DNA of 58,539 nucleotides from Acetobacter okinawensis (GTDB taxonomy: Bacteria; Pseudomonadota; Alphaproteobacteria; Acetobacterales; Acetobacteraceae), in NCBI RefSeq assembly GCF_002153655.1, contig NZ_JOPJ01000016.1:1-58539 (forward strand). The letters run 5' to 3'. Below the pieces are notes generated by a model. The model worked only from the letters and a program-made list of their open reading frames with translations. It was not told where the DNA came from and did no database searches. This document shows positions 36,102 through 45,008 of the stretch, piece by piece. The first letter of the stretch is position 1; every line of letters starts with the position of its first letter. A program made the translations under genes and the position numbers.

Positions 36102-36114
36102 GTTATATTATAAC
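36102..36114. promoter_or_regulatory. Zur-box-like palindrome upstream of the TonB-dependent receptor
   Basis: GTTATA, a central T, then TATAAC form a perfect palindrome 49 bases before the receptor start. It is almost identical to the Zur consensus GTTATAATATAAC known from proteobacteria, so zinc-dependent repression of the receptor is a reasonable hypothesis. Confidence 0.5.
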
Positions 36115-36163
36115 TAATAGCTATGCGGCCTCGGCTCATTCCAACTCAGGCAGCACCTCCCCC

Positions 36164-38491
36164 ATGACCTACCGACCATCCGGCCTTCTCCTTTGCTCCT
36201 CTTTTTTGAGCAGCCTGCTGGTAACGGGCCATACGGCAGCAGCACAGACAAACACCAGCACCGCGCAGCAGGTTACGGCTACCAGCACCAGCACCAGCAC
36301 CAGCACCAGCACCAGCACCAGCACCAGCACCAGCACCAGCACCAGCACCAAGGCCAGCACAAAAAGCCCCGTACGCAAGGGGAGTGAGAGCGTGCAGCTT
36401 ATCCCCCGCAACACCGAGCATGATGCGGAGCAGGTTATTGTCACCGCGCATCTGGACCGCGCCCGCTCCGAGCTTTCGCCCACCACGGGGGCCAGTGTGT
36501 ACCGCTTCAGCCGTCAGGCGCTGGAGAACATTCCCGGTGGGGATAATGCCCCGCTTAATCAGGTTCTTTTGCAAGCCCCCGGTGTGGCGCAGGACAGTTA
36601 CGGGCAGATCCATGTCCGTGGGGACCATAACGAGGTGCAGTTCCGCCTTGATGGCGTGCAATTGCCAGAAGGGCTGAACGTGTTCGGGCAGGCACTGATG
36701 ACCCGCTTTGCAGACAACATGTCCCTGACCACAGGGGCGCTGCCCAGCCAGTTCGGGTTCCTGCAAGCGGCGGTGGTGGATATTACCACCAAGAACGGCA
36801 CCACCAATCCGGGCGGCAATCTGTCCTTTTACGGTGGGGCGCGGGATTACTTTTTCCCTTCCCTGCAATATGGTTTTCACAAAGGGAAGTGGGACTTCTT
36901 TGCCACGGCAGACTTTGTGCATGACCGGGTGGGGATAGAAAACACCACAGGCTCATTCAATGCCCCGCATGACCTGAGCAACCAGTACCACTTTTTAGGC
37001 CACGCCCGTTACACCGTGGACGAGGACACGCGTATCAGCCTGATTGCGGGTATTTCCAACGCGGAATACCAACTGCCCAATAATCCGGGGCAGGACTGGA
37101 ACAGCAACTACAATCCCCCCGCAGGCACCACCGCCAACAGTGCCAGCCTGAACGAACACCAAAAGCAGATCACGGATTTTGCCGTCCTTGCCCTGCAAAA
37201 GGAAATTGGGGCGTTCAGCCTACAGGATTCCGTTTTTACCCGTTACAGCTCCCTGCGCTATTCCCCCGACCTTGCGGGTGATCTGCTCTACCTTGGCAAT
37301 GCGCAGCAGGCGGCACGCTCCGTTTTTTCCACCGGCACGCAGCATGACGTCACATGGCGTGCGGCACCGCAGCACACCGTACGTTTTGGTTTTCAGCTTT
37401 TTGTGGAACGCAATGTTTCCAAAACAACATCCACTGTTTTTTCCAACCAGATTGGAACGGATAGTGAGGACAACCCCATATACGATTCACAAACGGCCAC
37501 AAAGTATGATGGCAGCGGCAAAACCGGCATGGTTTACGGCCTGTATGCACAGGACGAATGGCAACCCCTGCGCAACCTGACCATAAACTACGGGCTGCGC
37601 TTTGATGGTGTGAGCGAATATACATCCGAGCATCAGGTCAGCCCCCGTGTCAACGTGGTCTGGAAGCCGTGGCGTGGCGGCACGCTGCATGCTGGCTATT
37701 CGCGCTACTTTACGCCCCCACCGTTTGAGGTTGTCAGCGGGAACTCCCTTTACAGCCTGAACAACACCAGTGGACAGGCCAACAGCACCGACAGCAGCAA
37801 AGTACGTGCTGAACGCGACCATTATTTTGATGCAGGCTTTGACCAGACCATTCTGCCCGGCTGGCATGTCTCGTTCGATGCCTATTACAAACTGGCCAAG
37901 AACCTGATTGACGAAGGGCAGTTTGGCGCCCCCATTATTATGAGCGGCTTTAACTACCGCCACGGGCAGGTCAACGGGTATGAGGTCAGCACATCCTATG
38001 ACCGTGGGCCGCTCTCCCTTTACGGCAATTTTGCGTGGTCACGCGCAATCGGTAAGGAAATTACCAGCGCGCAGTTCAACTTTGACTCCACTGAGCTGAG
38101 CAAAATAAGCAGCCACTGGGTGCATCTGGACCACGACCAGCGCTGGACCGCATCTGCCGGGGCCGCTTACACGTTCTTCCGCAAAACACGCGCCCCGCTG
38201 CGCCTGTCCGCCACCATGGTGTATGGCAGCGGCCTGCGCAAGGATGACGACGCAAACGGCATTCCCAACGGGCTTGCGTTAACGCCTTACGCCACGGTTA
38301 ATTTTTCCGCCGTGCAGACCATCCACAACACCTTTGGCTCGGCATGGCCGGGGGATACGCAGCTCCGGCTGGATGTGATGAATCTGGGCGACCACACCTA
38401 CATGCTGCGTGATGGCTCGGGCATTGGCGTTGGCGCACCACAATATGGCCTGCGCCGGACCATTCTGTGCGGGATTTCGCAAGGGTTTTAA
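36164..38491 (+). CDS. TonB-dependent outer-membrane receptor with (TS)11 linker
   Basis: The product has 775 residues. A signal peptide (residues 8-28) ends near HTAAAQ. The start at 36164 is used because upstream in-frame ATGs lie in the terminator region. Next comes a Thr-Ser repeat encoded by eleven ACCAGC units, then the TonB box EQVIVTA, the plug domain (GGDNAPLNQVLLQAPGVAQD, IHVRGDHNEVQFRLDGVQLP) and a beta-barrel with many aromatic girdles. The C-terminal residue is Phe, as barrel assembly requires. It imports a chelated nutrient at the outer membrane; the upstream Zur-like site hints at zinc, but no ligand can be read from the sequence. Confidence 0.88.
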   Translation: MTYRPSGLLLCSSFLSSLLVTGHTAAAQTNTSTAQQVTATSTSTSTSTSTSTSTSTSTSTSTKASTKSPVRKGSESVQLIPRNTEHDAEQVIVTAHLDRARSELSPTTGASVYRFSRQALENIPGGDNAPLNQVLLQAPGVAQDSYGQIHVRGDHNEVQFRLDGVQLPEGLNVFGQALMTRFADNMSLTTGALPSQFGFLQAAVVDITTKNGTTNPGGNLSFYGGARDYFFPSLQYGFHKGKWDFFATADFVHDRVGIENTTGSFNAPHDLSNQYHFLGHARYTVDEDTRISLIAGISNAEYQLPNNPGQDWNSNYNPPAGTTANSASLNEHQKQITDFAVLALQKEIGAFSLQDSVFTRYSSLRYSPDLAGDLLYLGNAQQAARSVFSTGTQHDVTWRAAPQHTVRFGFQLFVERNVSKTTSTVFSNQIGTDSEDNPIYDSQTATKYDGSGKTGMVYGLYAQDEWQPLRNLTINYGLRFDGVSEYTSEHQVSPRVNVVWKPWRGGTLHAGYSRYFTPPPFEVVSGNSLYSLNNTSGQANSTDSSKVRAERDHYFDAGFDQTILPGWHVSFDAYYKLAKNLIDEGQFGAPIIMSGFNYRHGQVNGYEVSTSYDRGPLSLYGNFAWSRAIGKEITSAQFNFDSTELSKISSHWVHLDHDQRWTASAGAAYTFFRKTRAPLRLSATMVYGSGLRKDDDANGIPNGLALTPYATVNFSAVQTIHNTFGSAWPGDTQLRLDVMNLGDHTYMLRDGSGIGVGAPQYGLRRTILCGISQGF
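36281..36346. repeat. eleven tandem copies of ACCAGC within the TonB receptor gene
   Basis: Eleven perfect hexanucleotide units encode alternating Thr-Ser between the signal peptide and the TonB box. Because the unit is two codons long, slippage would change linker length without a frameshift. Confidence 0.95.
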
Positions 38492-38531
38492 CAAACCACC
38501 GGGCTGGTGGGGGGCGTAGCCCCTGCCAGGC

Positions 38532-39674
38532 CTACCGGGTCTGTGGGGCGGGCCTTACAACAAACCGTCCAGCCCACAGCACGCCCAGCGCCAGTATGGC
38601 AAGGCCCGCGCTCCACGCCAGCACCGCATAAGCACCCGACGCCCCCAGAACAACACCCCCACACAACGCCCCTGCCCCAATACCCGCATTAAAGCCGGTT
38701 ACGCTAAAGGAGCAGGCGGCCTCGCGCTCATGGGGGGCCAGTTCCATGGCGTAGTTCTGTGGTGCAAGGTTTAAAAGCGCGCTCACAATCCCCCACACCA
38801 CCATATCCACCCAGACAAGGCCGGGCAGCCACCCTGCTGCGGCCATAACTGCATGGCTGGCCACAAGGGCTGCCGTTGCAACGCCAATCAGGCGGCCAGC
38901 CGAGCAGGGCAGACGCCCCCCCACCCAGTTACCGCCAATACCAACCACACCATACACCAGCAGCAGAACGGGAATAAGCTGCCCCGGACTGTGCGCAATA
39001 CCCTGCAAAAGCGGAATAATATAAGTATAGGCTGTAAAATGCGCGGTAATGACCAGCATTGTCAGCACCGCAATATAGACCAGAACCGGCTGGCGGAGCA
39101 GATGCCGGATGTTCATGTGCCTGCGCTGCGCGGGCATGGGGGGCAATAGCACCAGTGCGGCAGCAAACACGCCCAGCGCCCCCGCCCCGCACACGGCAAA
39201 AGCCACACGCCAGCCCAGCCAGTGCCCAATGGCGGAAACAAGGGGAATACCCCCGGCAAAGCCCACGGCAACACCGGTAAAAGCCCACCCTGTTGCACGG
39301 GCCACGGGTATGTCCGGGGCCAGCCGCACCGCAACACCGGCAATAACGGACCAGAACACGCCATGCCCCAGAGCCAGCAGAATACGCAACACCGCCATAA
39401 CTGCGTAATTGGTCACAAATGCGCAGGCCACATCCACGCTGCCTGCCAGCAGCAGCAGGCCCGCCACAAGGGTCCGCCGGTCCACGCCGGATGTCAGTAA
39501 TGTCAGGGGAATCGCACTGAGCGCCACCAGCCATGCATAGCCAGTCACCAGCAGACCTACCTGCGCAGGGGAGACATGCAGGCCCTGAGCAATATCAGTC
39601 AGCAGACCAATCGGCATGACTTCGGTCACGAGCCATATGAACGCCCCGACCGAGAGCATGACAAGACGTACCAT
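38532..39674 (-). CDS. MFS transporter (sugar-efflux/drug-efflux type)
   Basis: The product has 380 residues with 12 TM helices. The first helix region LSVGAFIWLVTEVMPIGLLTDIAQGLHVS and GLLVTGYAWLVALSAIPLTLLT match the DHA1 subgroup that includes sugar-efflux (SotB) and YdeA-type exporters. DRRTLVAGLLLLAGS is the loop 2-3 signature. The start at 39674 is chosen because the helix starts right after it; a longer ATG at 39713 is possible. It is convergent with the TonB receptor gene. Its substrate is unknown. Confidence 0.85.
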   Translation of the reverse strand: MVRLVMLSVGAFIWLVTEVMPIGLLTDIAQGLHVSPAQVGLLVTGYAWLVALSAIPLTLLTSGVDRRTLVAGLLLLAGSVDVACAFVTNYAVMAVLRILLALGHGVFWSVIAGVAVRLAPDIPVARATGWAFTGVAVGFAGGIPLVSAIGHWLGWRVAFAVCGAGALGVFAAALVLLPPMPAQRRHMNIRHLLRQPVLVYIAVLTMLVITAHFTAYTYIIPLLQGIAHSPGQLIPVLLLVYGVVGIGGNWVGGRLPCSAGRLIGVATAALVASHAVMAAAGWLPGLVWVDMVVWGIVSALLNLAPQNYAMELAPHEREAACSFSVTGFNAGIGAGALCGGVVLGASGAYAVLAWSAGLAILALGVLWAGRFVVRPAPQTR

Positions 39675-39809
39675 GAATGTATGACCTGAATATAAAAAAG
39701 GAAAAGGCCCCAAGCCCCTACTCTATCAGCCCCACGCGCACAATAACGCGCCGCACCAGCCCATGCCCGCCCGGGCCTGTGCAGCCCCAAACACCCAGAC
39801 CCGTGCGCC

Positions 39810-39847
39810 AAAAAAAAGGGGCTGGCGTGCCTGTGCCCGCCAGCCCC
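39810..39847 (-). terminator. rho-independent terminator after the DUF1269 gene
   Basis: On the minus strand a 10-base stem (39838-39847 with 39818-39827) and a 10-base loop are followed by eight T residues (39810-39817 on this strand as A). It ends the transcript of the gene at 39877-40416. Confidence 0.85.
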
Positions 39848-39876
39848 TTATGCCGTTTATGTTGGCTGTAACAGAT

Positions 39877-40416
39877 TTACGCGACCGGCTGGGCAGGGGC
39901 AGATGTATCACCCAGTGCAGCCTTGAGCCGTGCCTCTGCCTCGGGGGAGAGGGAGGTCTGCAGAATACGGGCATGACCCTTGAACTGTTGCAGGTCGGCC
40001 AGAACCTTGTCCGGCTGGGACTTGCGCACCAGCACAAACAGGGCAGACGTGTTGGGGGGAATGGTGTCGCTCAGTTTGGTAATAAACCCGTCATCTATCC
40101 CGTAATCGGACATCTTGCCCGCCAGAGCGCCCGCACCGGCCCCCACAGCACTGCCAATGACAAAACCAGCCAGCGGGTTAAGGCACAAGAACCCCACAAG
40201 CGCGCCCCAGAGCCCGCCAGAGAACAGCCCCCATGACGCCCCGGCTTTTTCCAGATTGATGCTCTGGTGCAGGTGCGCCTTGCCATTGGCATCACGCGTG
40301 ACAACAACGGCGTCTTCCATGTCCAGCAGGTATTCCTTCTGGAGTGCGCGGCATTCCGTCAGCACCTTTGCTGCGTCATCAATATGGTCAAAGCCCAGAA
40401 CGATCAGATCAGACAT
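39877..40416 (-). CDS. DUF1269 membrane-associated protein
   Basis: The product has 179 residues. A ferredoxin-like N-terminal part (MSDLIVLGFDHIDDAAKVL) is followed by a Gly-rich hydrophobic hairpin (SWGLFSGGLWGALVGFL and PLAGFVIGSAVGAGAGALAG) and a second soluble part ending LVRKSQPDKVLADLQQFKG. This is the DUF1269 arrangement, seen in small envelope or stress-related proteins of unknown function. AAGGA precedes the ATG at normal spacing. Confidence 0.85.
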   Translation of the reverse strand: MSDLIVLGFDHIDDAAKVLTECRALQKEYLLDMEDAVVVTRDANGKAHLHQSINLEKAGASWGLFSGGLWGALVGFLCLNPLAGFVIGSAVGAGAGALAGKMSDYGIDDGFITKLSDTIPPNTSALFVLVRKSQPDKVLADLQQFKGHARILQTSLSPEAEARLKAALGDTSAPAQPVA

Positions 40417-40523
40417 GGTATTTCCTTACCTGTTGCGCCCGCCCCCACACAGGGGGCTGCGCGTGTACCGCCCATAATGTAGGGGGGCACGCACACCTTT
40501 GCCAGAGTGCGCCACACAGGGCT

Positions 40524-40549
40524 GCCAGATGTTTTTTATTTAATCTGGC
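40524..40549. repeat. inverted repeat with AT-rich centre
   Basis: GCCAGAT (40524-40530) and ATCTGGC (40543-40549) flank a 12-base AT-rich spacer about 70 bases before the gene at 40618. A regulatory role is possible but unsupported by any nearby regulator. Confidence 0.35.
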
Positions 40550-40617
40550 GTACGGCAACCCTACCGGCTCATGCGCCGTTGCAAAGGTATCTCCTTTTCC
40601 AAAAACAGGGGGCTACC

Positions 40618-41016
40618 ATGACATTCCTTAACTCAGTCACCAATGCCATTACCCATGTGGGGGATTTTATTACCGGAGCCACCTCCGACAAGTCCGGCCT
40701 TATGACCGCACTGAACGAGGTACTCGGCCCCATCCCCCGGCCAGACCGGCCCAGCAAGCTGGAAAAACGCGCACAGGCCATGGGCATGATCAGCACCATC
40801 CGCCGCTGGCAGAGTGCGCCACACAGCCCACCGGCAACAGAGGCGGAAGTACGCGGGTTCTTTTTACAAGAAGAACTGGACTGGTTTTCCGAACAGACGG
40901 GCCTGTCCGATCTGGCGACCATGAAGATGATCCGCAAAATGCTGCCGCAGTGCGTGCGGCTCCGCGCGATCCATGATCCATCCCTGTTCCCGCAGCCACC
41001 GACCAATCGGGAATGA
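40618..41016 (+). CDS. small soluble protein, possibly YidB-like
   Basis: The product has 132 residues. The start at 40618 follows AGGGGG with good spacing. The N-terminus (FLNSVTNAITHVGDFITGAT) is amphipathic. The C-terminal half (LQEELDWFSEQTGLSDLATMKMIRKMLPQCV) resembles the last helices of YidB/DUF937 proteins, where a Gln-Thr-Gly-Leu turn precedes a leucine-rich helix ending in a Pro. The match is weak and the function is unknown. It stands alone between convergent and divergent neighbours. Confidence 0.55.
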   Translation: MTFLNSVTNAITHVGDFITGATSDKSGLMTALNEVLGPIPRPDRPSKLEKRAQAMGMISTIRRWQSAPHSPPATEAEVRGFFLQEELDWFSEQTGLSDLATMKMIRKMLPQCVRLRAIHDPSLFPQPPTNRE

Positions 41017-41034
41017 GGGGGCAAGGAGCGCCAC

Positions 41035-41068
41035 ACGGTGTGGCAGGCCCATAACCACGCCACACCGT
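41035..41068. terminator. bidirectional hairpin between convergent genes
   Basis: ACGGTGTGGC (41035-41044) pairs with GCCACACCGT (41059-41068) around a 14-base loop. It lies between the gene ending at 41016 and the oppositely oriented phosphatase gene. No long T-run follows. Confidence 0.5.
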
Positions 41069-41096
41069 TCTAGCGGCATGAGTGTAAAGAGCCGGC

Positions 41097-41693
41097 TCAG
41101 GCTAGTTCGGTCAGGTTCCAGCCAGCCTGCGCGTCATGCACCGCACTGAGCGGTATGGCGTTGGGCAGGCGTACATTGGCAGGCAGCGCCATAACCGCGC
41201 GCAAAGCCCGGAACAGCGCACCATGTGCAACCACAAGGGGTAAGCCTTCGTCCGCTGTGGCCCGGTTGAGGGCGCGCGTGGCGCGGCTTTTGAGCACGGC
41301 AAACGGCTCGGCACCCGGTGGGGTGTACTGGCCTGCTATCCAGTCATCATACCATGCGGCAATCGGCTGGCCTTCCTGCTCGCCAAAGCAGACTTCGGCC
41401 AGGTCCTCGTCCACGCTCAGGGGCAGAATGGGCAGGCCGTAGGCCACCAGCTCGTCACGCACAATGGTGGCGGTCCTGTGGGCGCGCTCAAGCGGGGAGC
41501 AGACAATACGGCTGATAGCCCCCTGCCCCGCCCCACGCAGGGCCTGCTCGATAAGCCTGCCAGCTTCTACCGCCTGTTCAATTCCGGTCTCGTTCAGGGG
41601 CACATCCGTACGGCCCTGAGACAGGCCAGCCCTGTTCCAGTCCGTTTGACCATGCCGCAGATACCAGTATGGGCGGGTGAGAAGCTGGGTCAT
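41097..41693 (-). CDS. histidine phosphatase family protein
   Basis: The product has 198 residues of the phosphoglycerate-mutase-like fold. The catalytic RHG motif is YLRHGQTDWN, the second Arg is in CSPLERAHRTATI, the acid is in EVCFGEQEG and the second His is in VVAHGALFRAL. The start at 41693 is seven bases after the prs stop, so the two genes are likely co-transcribed. It may be a broad phosphatase or an alpha-ribazole phosphatase-like enzyme; nothing in the window fixes the substrate. Confidence 0.87.
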   Translation of the reverse strand: MTQLLTRPYWYLRHGQTDWNRAGLSQGRTDVPLNETGIEQAVEAGRLIEQALRGAGQGAISRIVCSPLERAHRTATIVRDELVAYGLPILPLSVDEDLAEVCFGEQEGQPIAAWYDDWIAGQYTPPGAEPFAVLKSRATRALNRATADEGLPLVVAHGALFRALRAVMALPANVRLPNAIPLSAVHDAQAGWNLTELA

Positions 41694-41700
41694 GGCGTGC

Positions 41701-42633
41701 TCAGTCAAACAAAGACGAGACGGAGCTTTCGTCCGCCACGGCACGCATGGCGCGCGCCAGCAGACCGGAGATGGAAATCTGGCGGATATTGCTTGCCGCC
41801 ATGACCGGGGCCGTGGCCTGAATGCTGTCTGTTAATGTCAGCATTTCAATCGGGGACTCGGCAATACGCGGCACAGCCTGCCCGGTCAGCACACCGTGGG
41901 TAACATACGCGCCAACCGAGGCCGCACCCTGATTGGCAATGGCACGCGCCGCGTTGCACAGAGAGCCGCCGCTATCCACAATATCATCCACCAGCAGGCA
42001 GTGGCGGCCGCTCACATCCCCGATCACGTTCATGACCTCGGACACGCCAGCGCGTTCACGCCGTTTGTCAATAATCGCCAGATCGGTGTTCAGCCGCTGG
42101 GCAAGCTGGCGGGCACGCACAACGCCGCCCACGTCGGGGGAGACAATCATCAGGTCCCTGTCCCCGTACTGGGCGCGGATGTCGCGCACAAACAGGGGGG
42201 CTGCGTACAGATTGTCCACCGGAATATCAAAGAAGCCCTGAATCTGCATGGCGTGCAGGTCCAGTGTCAGCACACGGCTGGCTCCGGCTTCCACCAGCAG
42301 GTTGGCAACCAGCTTGGCGCTGATGGGGGTCCGTGGCCCGGACTTGCGGTCCTGACGGGCGTAGCCAAAATATGGAATAACCGCAGTAATGCGCTTGGCT
42401 GACCCGCGACGCAGGGCGTCCAGCATGATCAGCAGTTCCATCAGGTTGTCATTCGTGGGCGTGCAGGTGCTCTGGATGACAAACACATCCTCGCCACGCA
42501 CGTTTTCATGAATTTCAACAAACACTTCCATGTCCGCAAAGCGGCGCACGGTTACGTTACACAGGGGCAGGTTCAGCTCTGCGGCAACGGCCTGGGCCAG
42601 TGGCAGGTTGCTATTACAGGCGACAATTTTCAT
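41701..42633 (-). CDS. prs: ribose-phosphate pyrophosphokinase
   Basis: The product has 310 residues. It makes phosphoribosyl pyrophosphate from ribose 5-phosphate and ATP for nucleotide, His and Trp synthesis. Landmarks are [18 protein letters not shown] (ATP flexible region), [22 protein letters not shown] and the PRPP-binding loop [17 protein letters not shown]. The start at 42633 gives the family N-terminus [14 protein letters not shown]. The upstream ribosome binding site is weak. It is the first gene of a two-gene transcript with a phosphatase. Confidence 0.95.
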   Translation of the reverse strand: MKIVACNSNLPLAQAVAAELNLPLCNVTVRRFADMEVFVEIHENVRGEDVFVIQSTCTPTNDNLMELLIMLDALRRGSAKRITAVIPYFGYARQDRKSGPRTPISAKLVANLLVEAGASRVLTLDLHAMQIQGFFDIPVDNLYAAPLFVRDIRAQYGDRDLMIVSPDVGGVVRARQLAQRLNTDLAIIDKRRERAGVSEVMNVIGDVSGRHCLLVDDIVDSGGSLCNAARAIANQGAASVGAYVTHGVLTGQAVPRIAESPIEMLTLTDSIQATAPVMAASNIRQISISGLLARAMRAVADESSVSSLFD

Positions 42634-43303
42634 GACAAGGACGGTTCCCGGCCTCAACTGTTACACGAATGGGGAGGAAGACTGCAGCGAGGGGGGGTTT
42701 AGCAACCACGCGCCGCATTGTCATCCATCCTTGCGCCTGTCGGGTGCGTCTGGTGGGCAGGCGTGTCCTAAAAGCCGCGCATGGGCTGGGGGTGCACCAT
42801 CCTTAACTTGCGCAAATCCGCCCTTTTCCCTACATGGGGGCGTTAGGGCCAAGCGTAGGCTCACCCTCCCCCCCTTACTGGCGCGGTCGTTGTCAGTAGC
42901 CTGCGGGTCTGGGCTCCCCCCCACCTTTTGGCGCAAAACTGCACAGGTGAGGCTGCATACCCGGCTCCATGTGCCCTCTGGCACCCCAGTGCTCCACCAC
43001 TGCGGAGCGCCCCTGCATGCGCGCCCAAGCGCATGCGTGCTGTGCATTGCTATATAAATAAAAATGCATAACTTGGTCTGGGGTCACGCCCACCCCAGCA
43101 GAGCCACCCCATGTCCGCCGCACCACTGCACCGGGCCTGCCTGCGCCGGATAAGCGATGGCACACACCAAAAATCAGCCTTGCCATGCGGTTTAATCCAC
43201 CCACAGGTTATTCGCAGCGCCGCGAGGACGTGACATACTACCCTGCTCTACACTTTTTTCGTCCCTGCCTTTGCGCGCACGGACAAACCCCAATGGAGCC
43301 CGC
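42634..43303. other. 670-base intergenic region between prs and the MATE gene
   Basis: Both flanking genes point away, so the prs and MATE promoters must lie here. Several frames of 100-175 codons are open but have no recognisable family or ribosome binding site, and look like GC-driven noise. No RNA or repeat was identified. Confidence 0.4.
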
Positions 43304-44767
43304 ATGACCCGGCCACCCCCGCCCGGCAGCCGCCATAAAGCCTGTTTTACAACAGGCAGCATCATGCGGCATGTGCTGGTCATGGCCGGAACAGGGGCCA
43401 TAGGGCTTATGGCCGTATTTGCGGTTGATATGCTCAACATGGTGTATATCAGCCACCTCAACAACACCGCCATGACCGCCGCCATTGGCTTTGCCAGCGC
43501 GGTAATCGGGCTACAGATCGCCATTTCCATCGGCCTGACCATTGGCATAAGTGCCGCCACCGCGCGCGAGATCGGGGCCGGACGGCATGAGGAGGCACGC
43601 TGCCTTGCCGCCTCCTCCATGCTGGTGATGACCGGGGTAACCGGGGTGCTGGGCCTTGCCACAGCCGCAGGGGCCACCCCCATACTCAGCCTGTTTGGCG
43701 CGCAGGGACAAACGCTGACCGAGGCTGTAGCCTACCTGCGCATTCTCAGCGTTGCGCTGCCCCTCATCTGCATTGGTATGGGCTGCTCGGCTCTTATGCG
43801 CGTGGTGGGGGACGCCAAGGGCTCCATGCACATTACCCTTATGGGCGCAGTGGTTGCCGCCGTGCTGGACCCGCTGTTTATTTTTGGCCTGCATGAAGGG
43901 CTGATGGGGGCTGCCATAAGTGCCACCCTGTCACGCTTCGTGGTGGCGGGTGCCGGGCTGCGCGGCGCACTCCGCCACAGTATGCTGGCCCGCCCCTGCC
44001 TGCGCCGCATTATCCCCGATACGCGCCGTGTGGCGGGCATATCGCTCCCCGCCATACTGACCAACCTGGCTACACCCGCGGGGGGTGTGTACGTCACCCG
44101 CGCCATGTCCGGCTTTGGGCTGGAGGCGGTGGCGGGGCAGGCCTCCATCGAGCGGATGGTGCCTGTGCTGTTCTCGCTCGTGTTCGCACTGACCGGCTCG
44201 GTTGGCCCGATCATGGGGCAGAACGTGGGGGCAGGCCGCCCCGACCGTGTGCGCGAGACACTGACAGCAGCACTCAAGCTGGTTGTGCTCAGTGTGGGGC
44301 TGACGTGGGTTTTGCTCTACTTTGCGCAGGACCTGATTATTGCCATGTATAATGCACAGGGCAACGCCGCCGCCCTTTTGCACCTGTTCTGCACATGGAC
44401 TATTGGCAGCTACCTGTTTGTTGGCATGCTGTTTGTGGCCAATGCCGCGTTCAACAACCTTGGTTTTCCGCTGTATTCCACCGCATTCAACTGGGGGCGG
44501 GCCACCTTGGGCACCATCCCGTTCGTGCTGCTGGGCGAACACTATGGCCCGCAGGGTGTGCAGCTTGGTCAGGCCATGGGGGCTGTGCTGTTTGGTACAT
44601 TTGCAGTCTTGACTGCGTTCCGCGTCACGCGAAAACTCTCTTTTGGTCCCGCGTCGCACCCTCCGATGCCCGACCCGCGCAGCACGCCGGTTTCCGACGT
44701 GCCAACCACCAGTGCAGAAGCCGCCATGGCGGAGCTGGACGAGGTGGAAAGTGCCTCCGACCTTTAA
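43304..44767 (+). CDS. MATE-family multidrug/cation efflux transporter
   Basis: The product has 487 residues. The start at 43304 follows GGAG at five bases. Twelve TM helices are arranged in two related halves; the first includes MAGTGAIGLMAVFAVDMLNMVYISHLNN and GISAATAREIGAGRHEEA, the second VTRAMSGFGLEAVAGQASIERM and GPIMGQNVGAGRPDRVRE. This pattern is the MATE signature (GQNVGA). A 50-residue charged tail follows the last helix. It exports organic cations using Na+ or H+. Two short genes follow closely on the same strand. Confidence 0.9.
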   Translation: MTRPPPPGSRHKACFTTGSIMRHVLVMAGTGAIGLMAVFAVDMLNMVYISHLNNTAMTAAIGFASAVIGLQIAISIGLTIGISAATAREIGAGRHEEARCLAASSMLVMTGVTGVLGLATAAGATPILSLFGAQGQTLTEAVAYLRILSVALPLICIGMGCSALMRVVGDAKGSMHITLMGAVVAAVLDPLFIFGLHEGLMGAAISATLSRFVVAGAGLRGALRHSMLARPCLRRIIPDTRRVAGISLPAILTNLATPAGGVYVTRAMSGFGLEAVAGQASIERMVPVLFSLVFALTGSVGPIMGQNVGAGRPDRVRETLTAALKLVVLSVGLTWVLLYFAQDLIIAMYNAQGNAAALLHLFCTWTIGSYLFVGMLFVANAAFNNLGFPLYSTAFNWGRATLGTIPFVLLGEHYGPQGVQLGQAMGAVLFGTFAVLTAFRVTRKLSFGPASHPPMPDPRSTPVSDVPTTSAEAAMAELDEVESASDL

Positions 44768-44789
44768 CCGAGGGAACAGGAATACGCAC

Positions 44790-44999
44790 ATGTCCAGACT
44801 GAGCACAGCCGAACGCAACGCCCTGCCAGACAGCGCCTTTGCCCTGCCCGGCCGCCGCTACCCCATACCAGACGCCACCCATGCACGTGACGCGCTTGCC
44901 CGCGCGAGTGAAATGTTGCATCGGGGCAACCTGACACAGGCCGAATACGACCTGATCCACCGCAAGGCCGAAGACGTGCTGCGCCAAGAACGACTGTAA
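44790..44999 (+). CDS. small protein resembling DUF6582 domain
   Basis: The product has 69 residues. The start at 44790 follows AGGAA at eight bases, 22 bases after the MATE stop. The motif LPDSAFALPGRRYPIPDATHARDALARASEM is characteristic of a short domain found free-standing or attached to phage structural proteins (DUF6582 as I recall it). A helix-turn-helix-like end (TQAEYDLIHRKAEDVLRQER) follows. Function is unknown. Its presence here may reflect an old phage gene kept by the chromosome. Confidence 0.65.
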   Translation: MSRLSTAERNALPDSAFALPGRRYPIPDATHARDALARASEMLHRGNLTQAEYDLIHRKAEDVLRQERL

Positions 45000-45008
45000 C
45001 GGACCTGA

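Noticed and set aside
38496..38510. CCACC/GGTGG hairpin after the TonB receptor gene as a terminator
   Set aside because: The stem is only five bases and has no T-run.
42530..43204. Several open frames of 100-175 codons between prs and the MATE gene
   Set aside because: No ribosome binding site, no recognisable domain, and open frames on both strands, as expected for GC-rich intergenic DNA.
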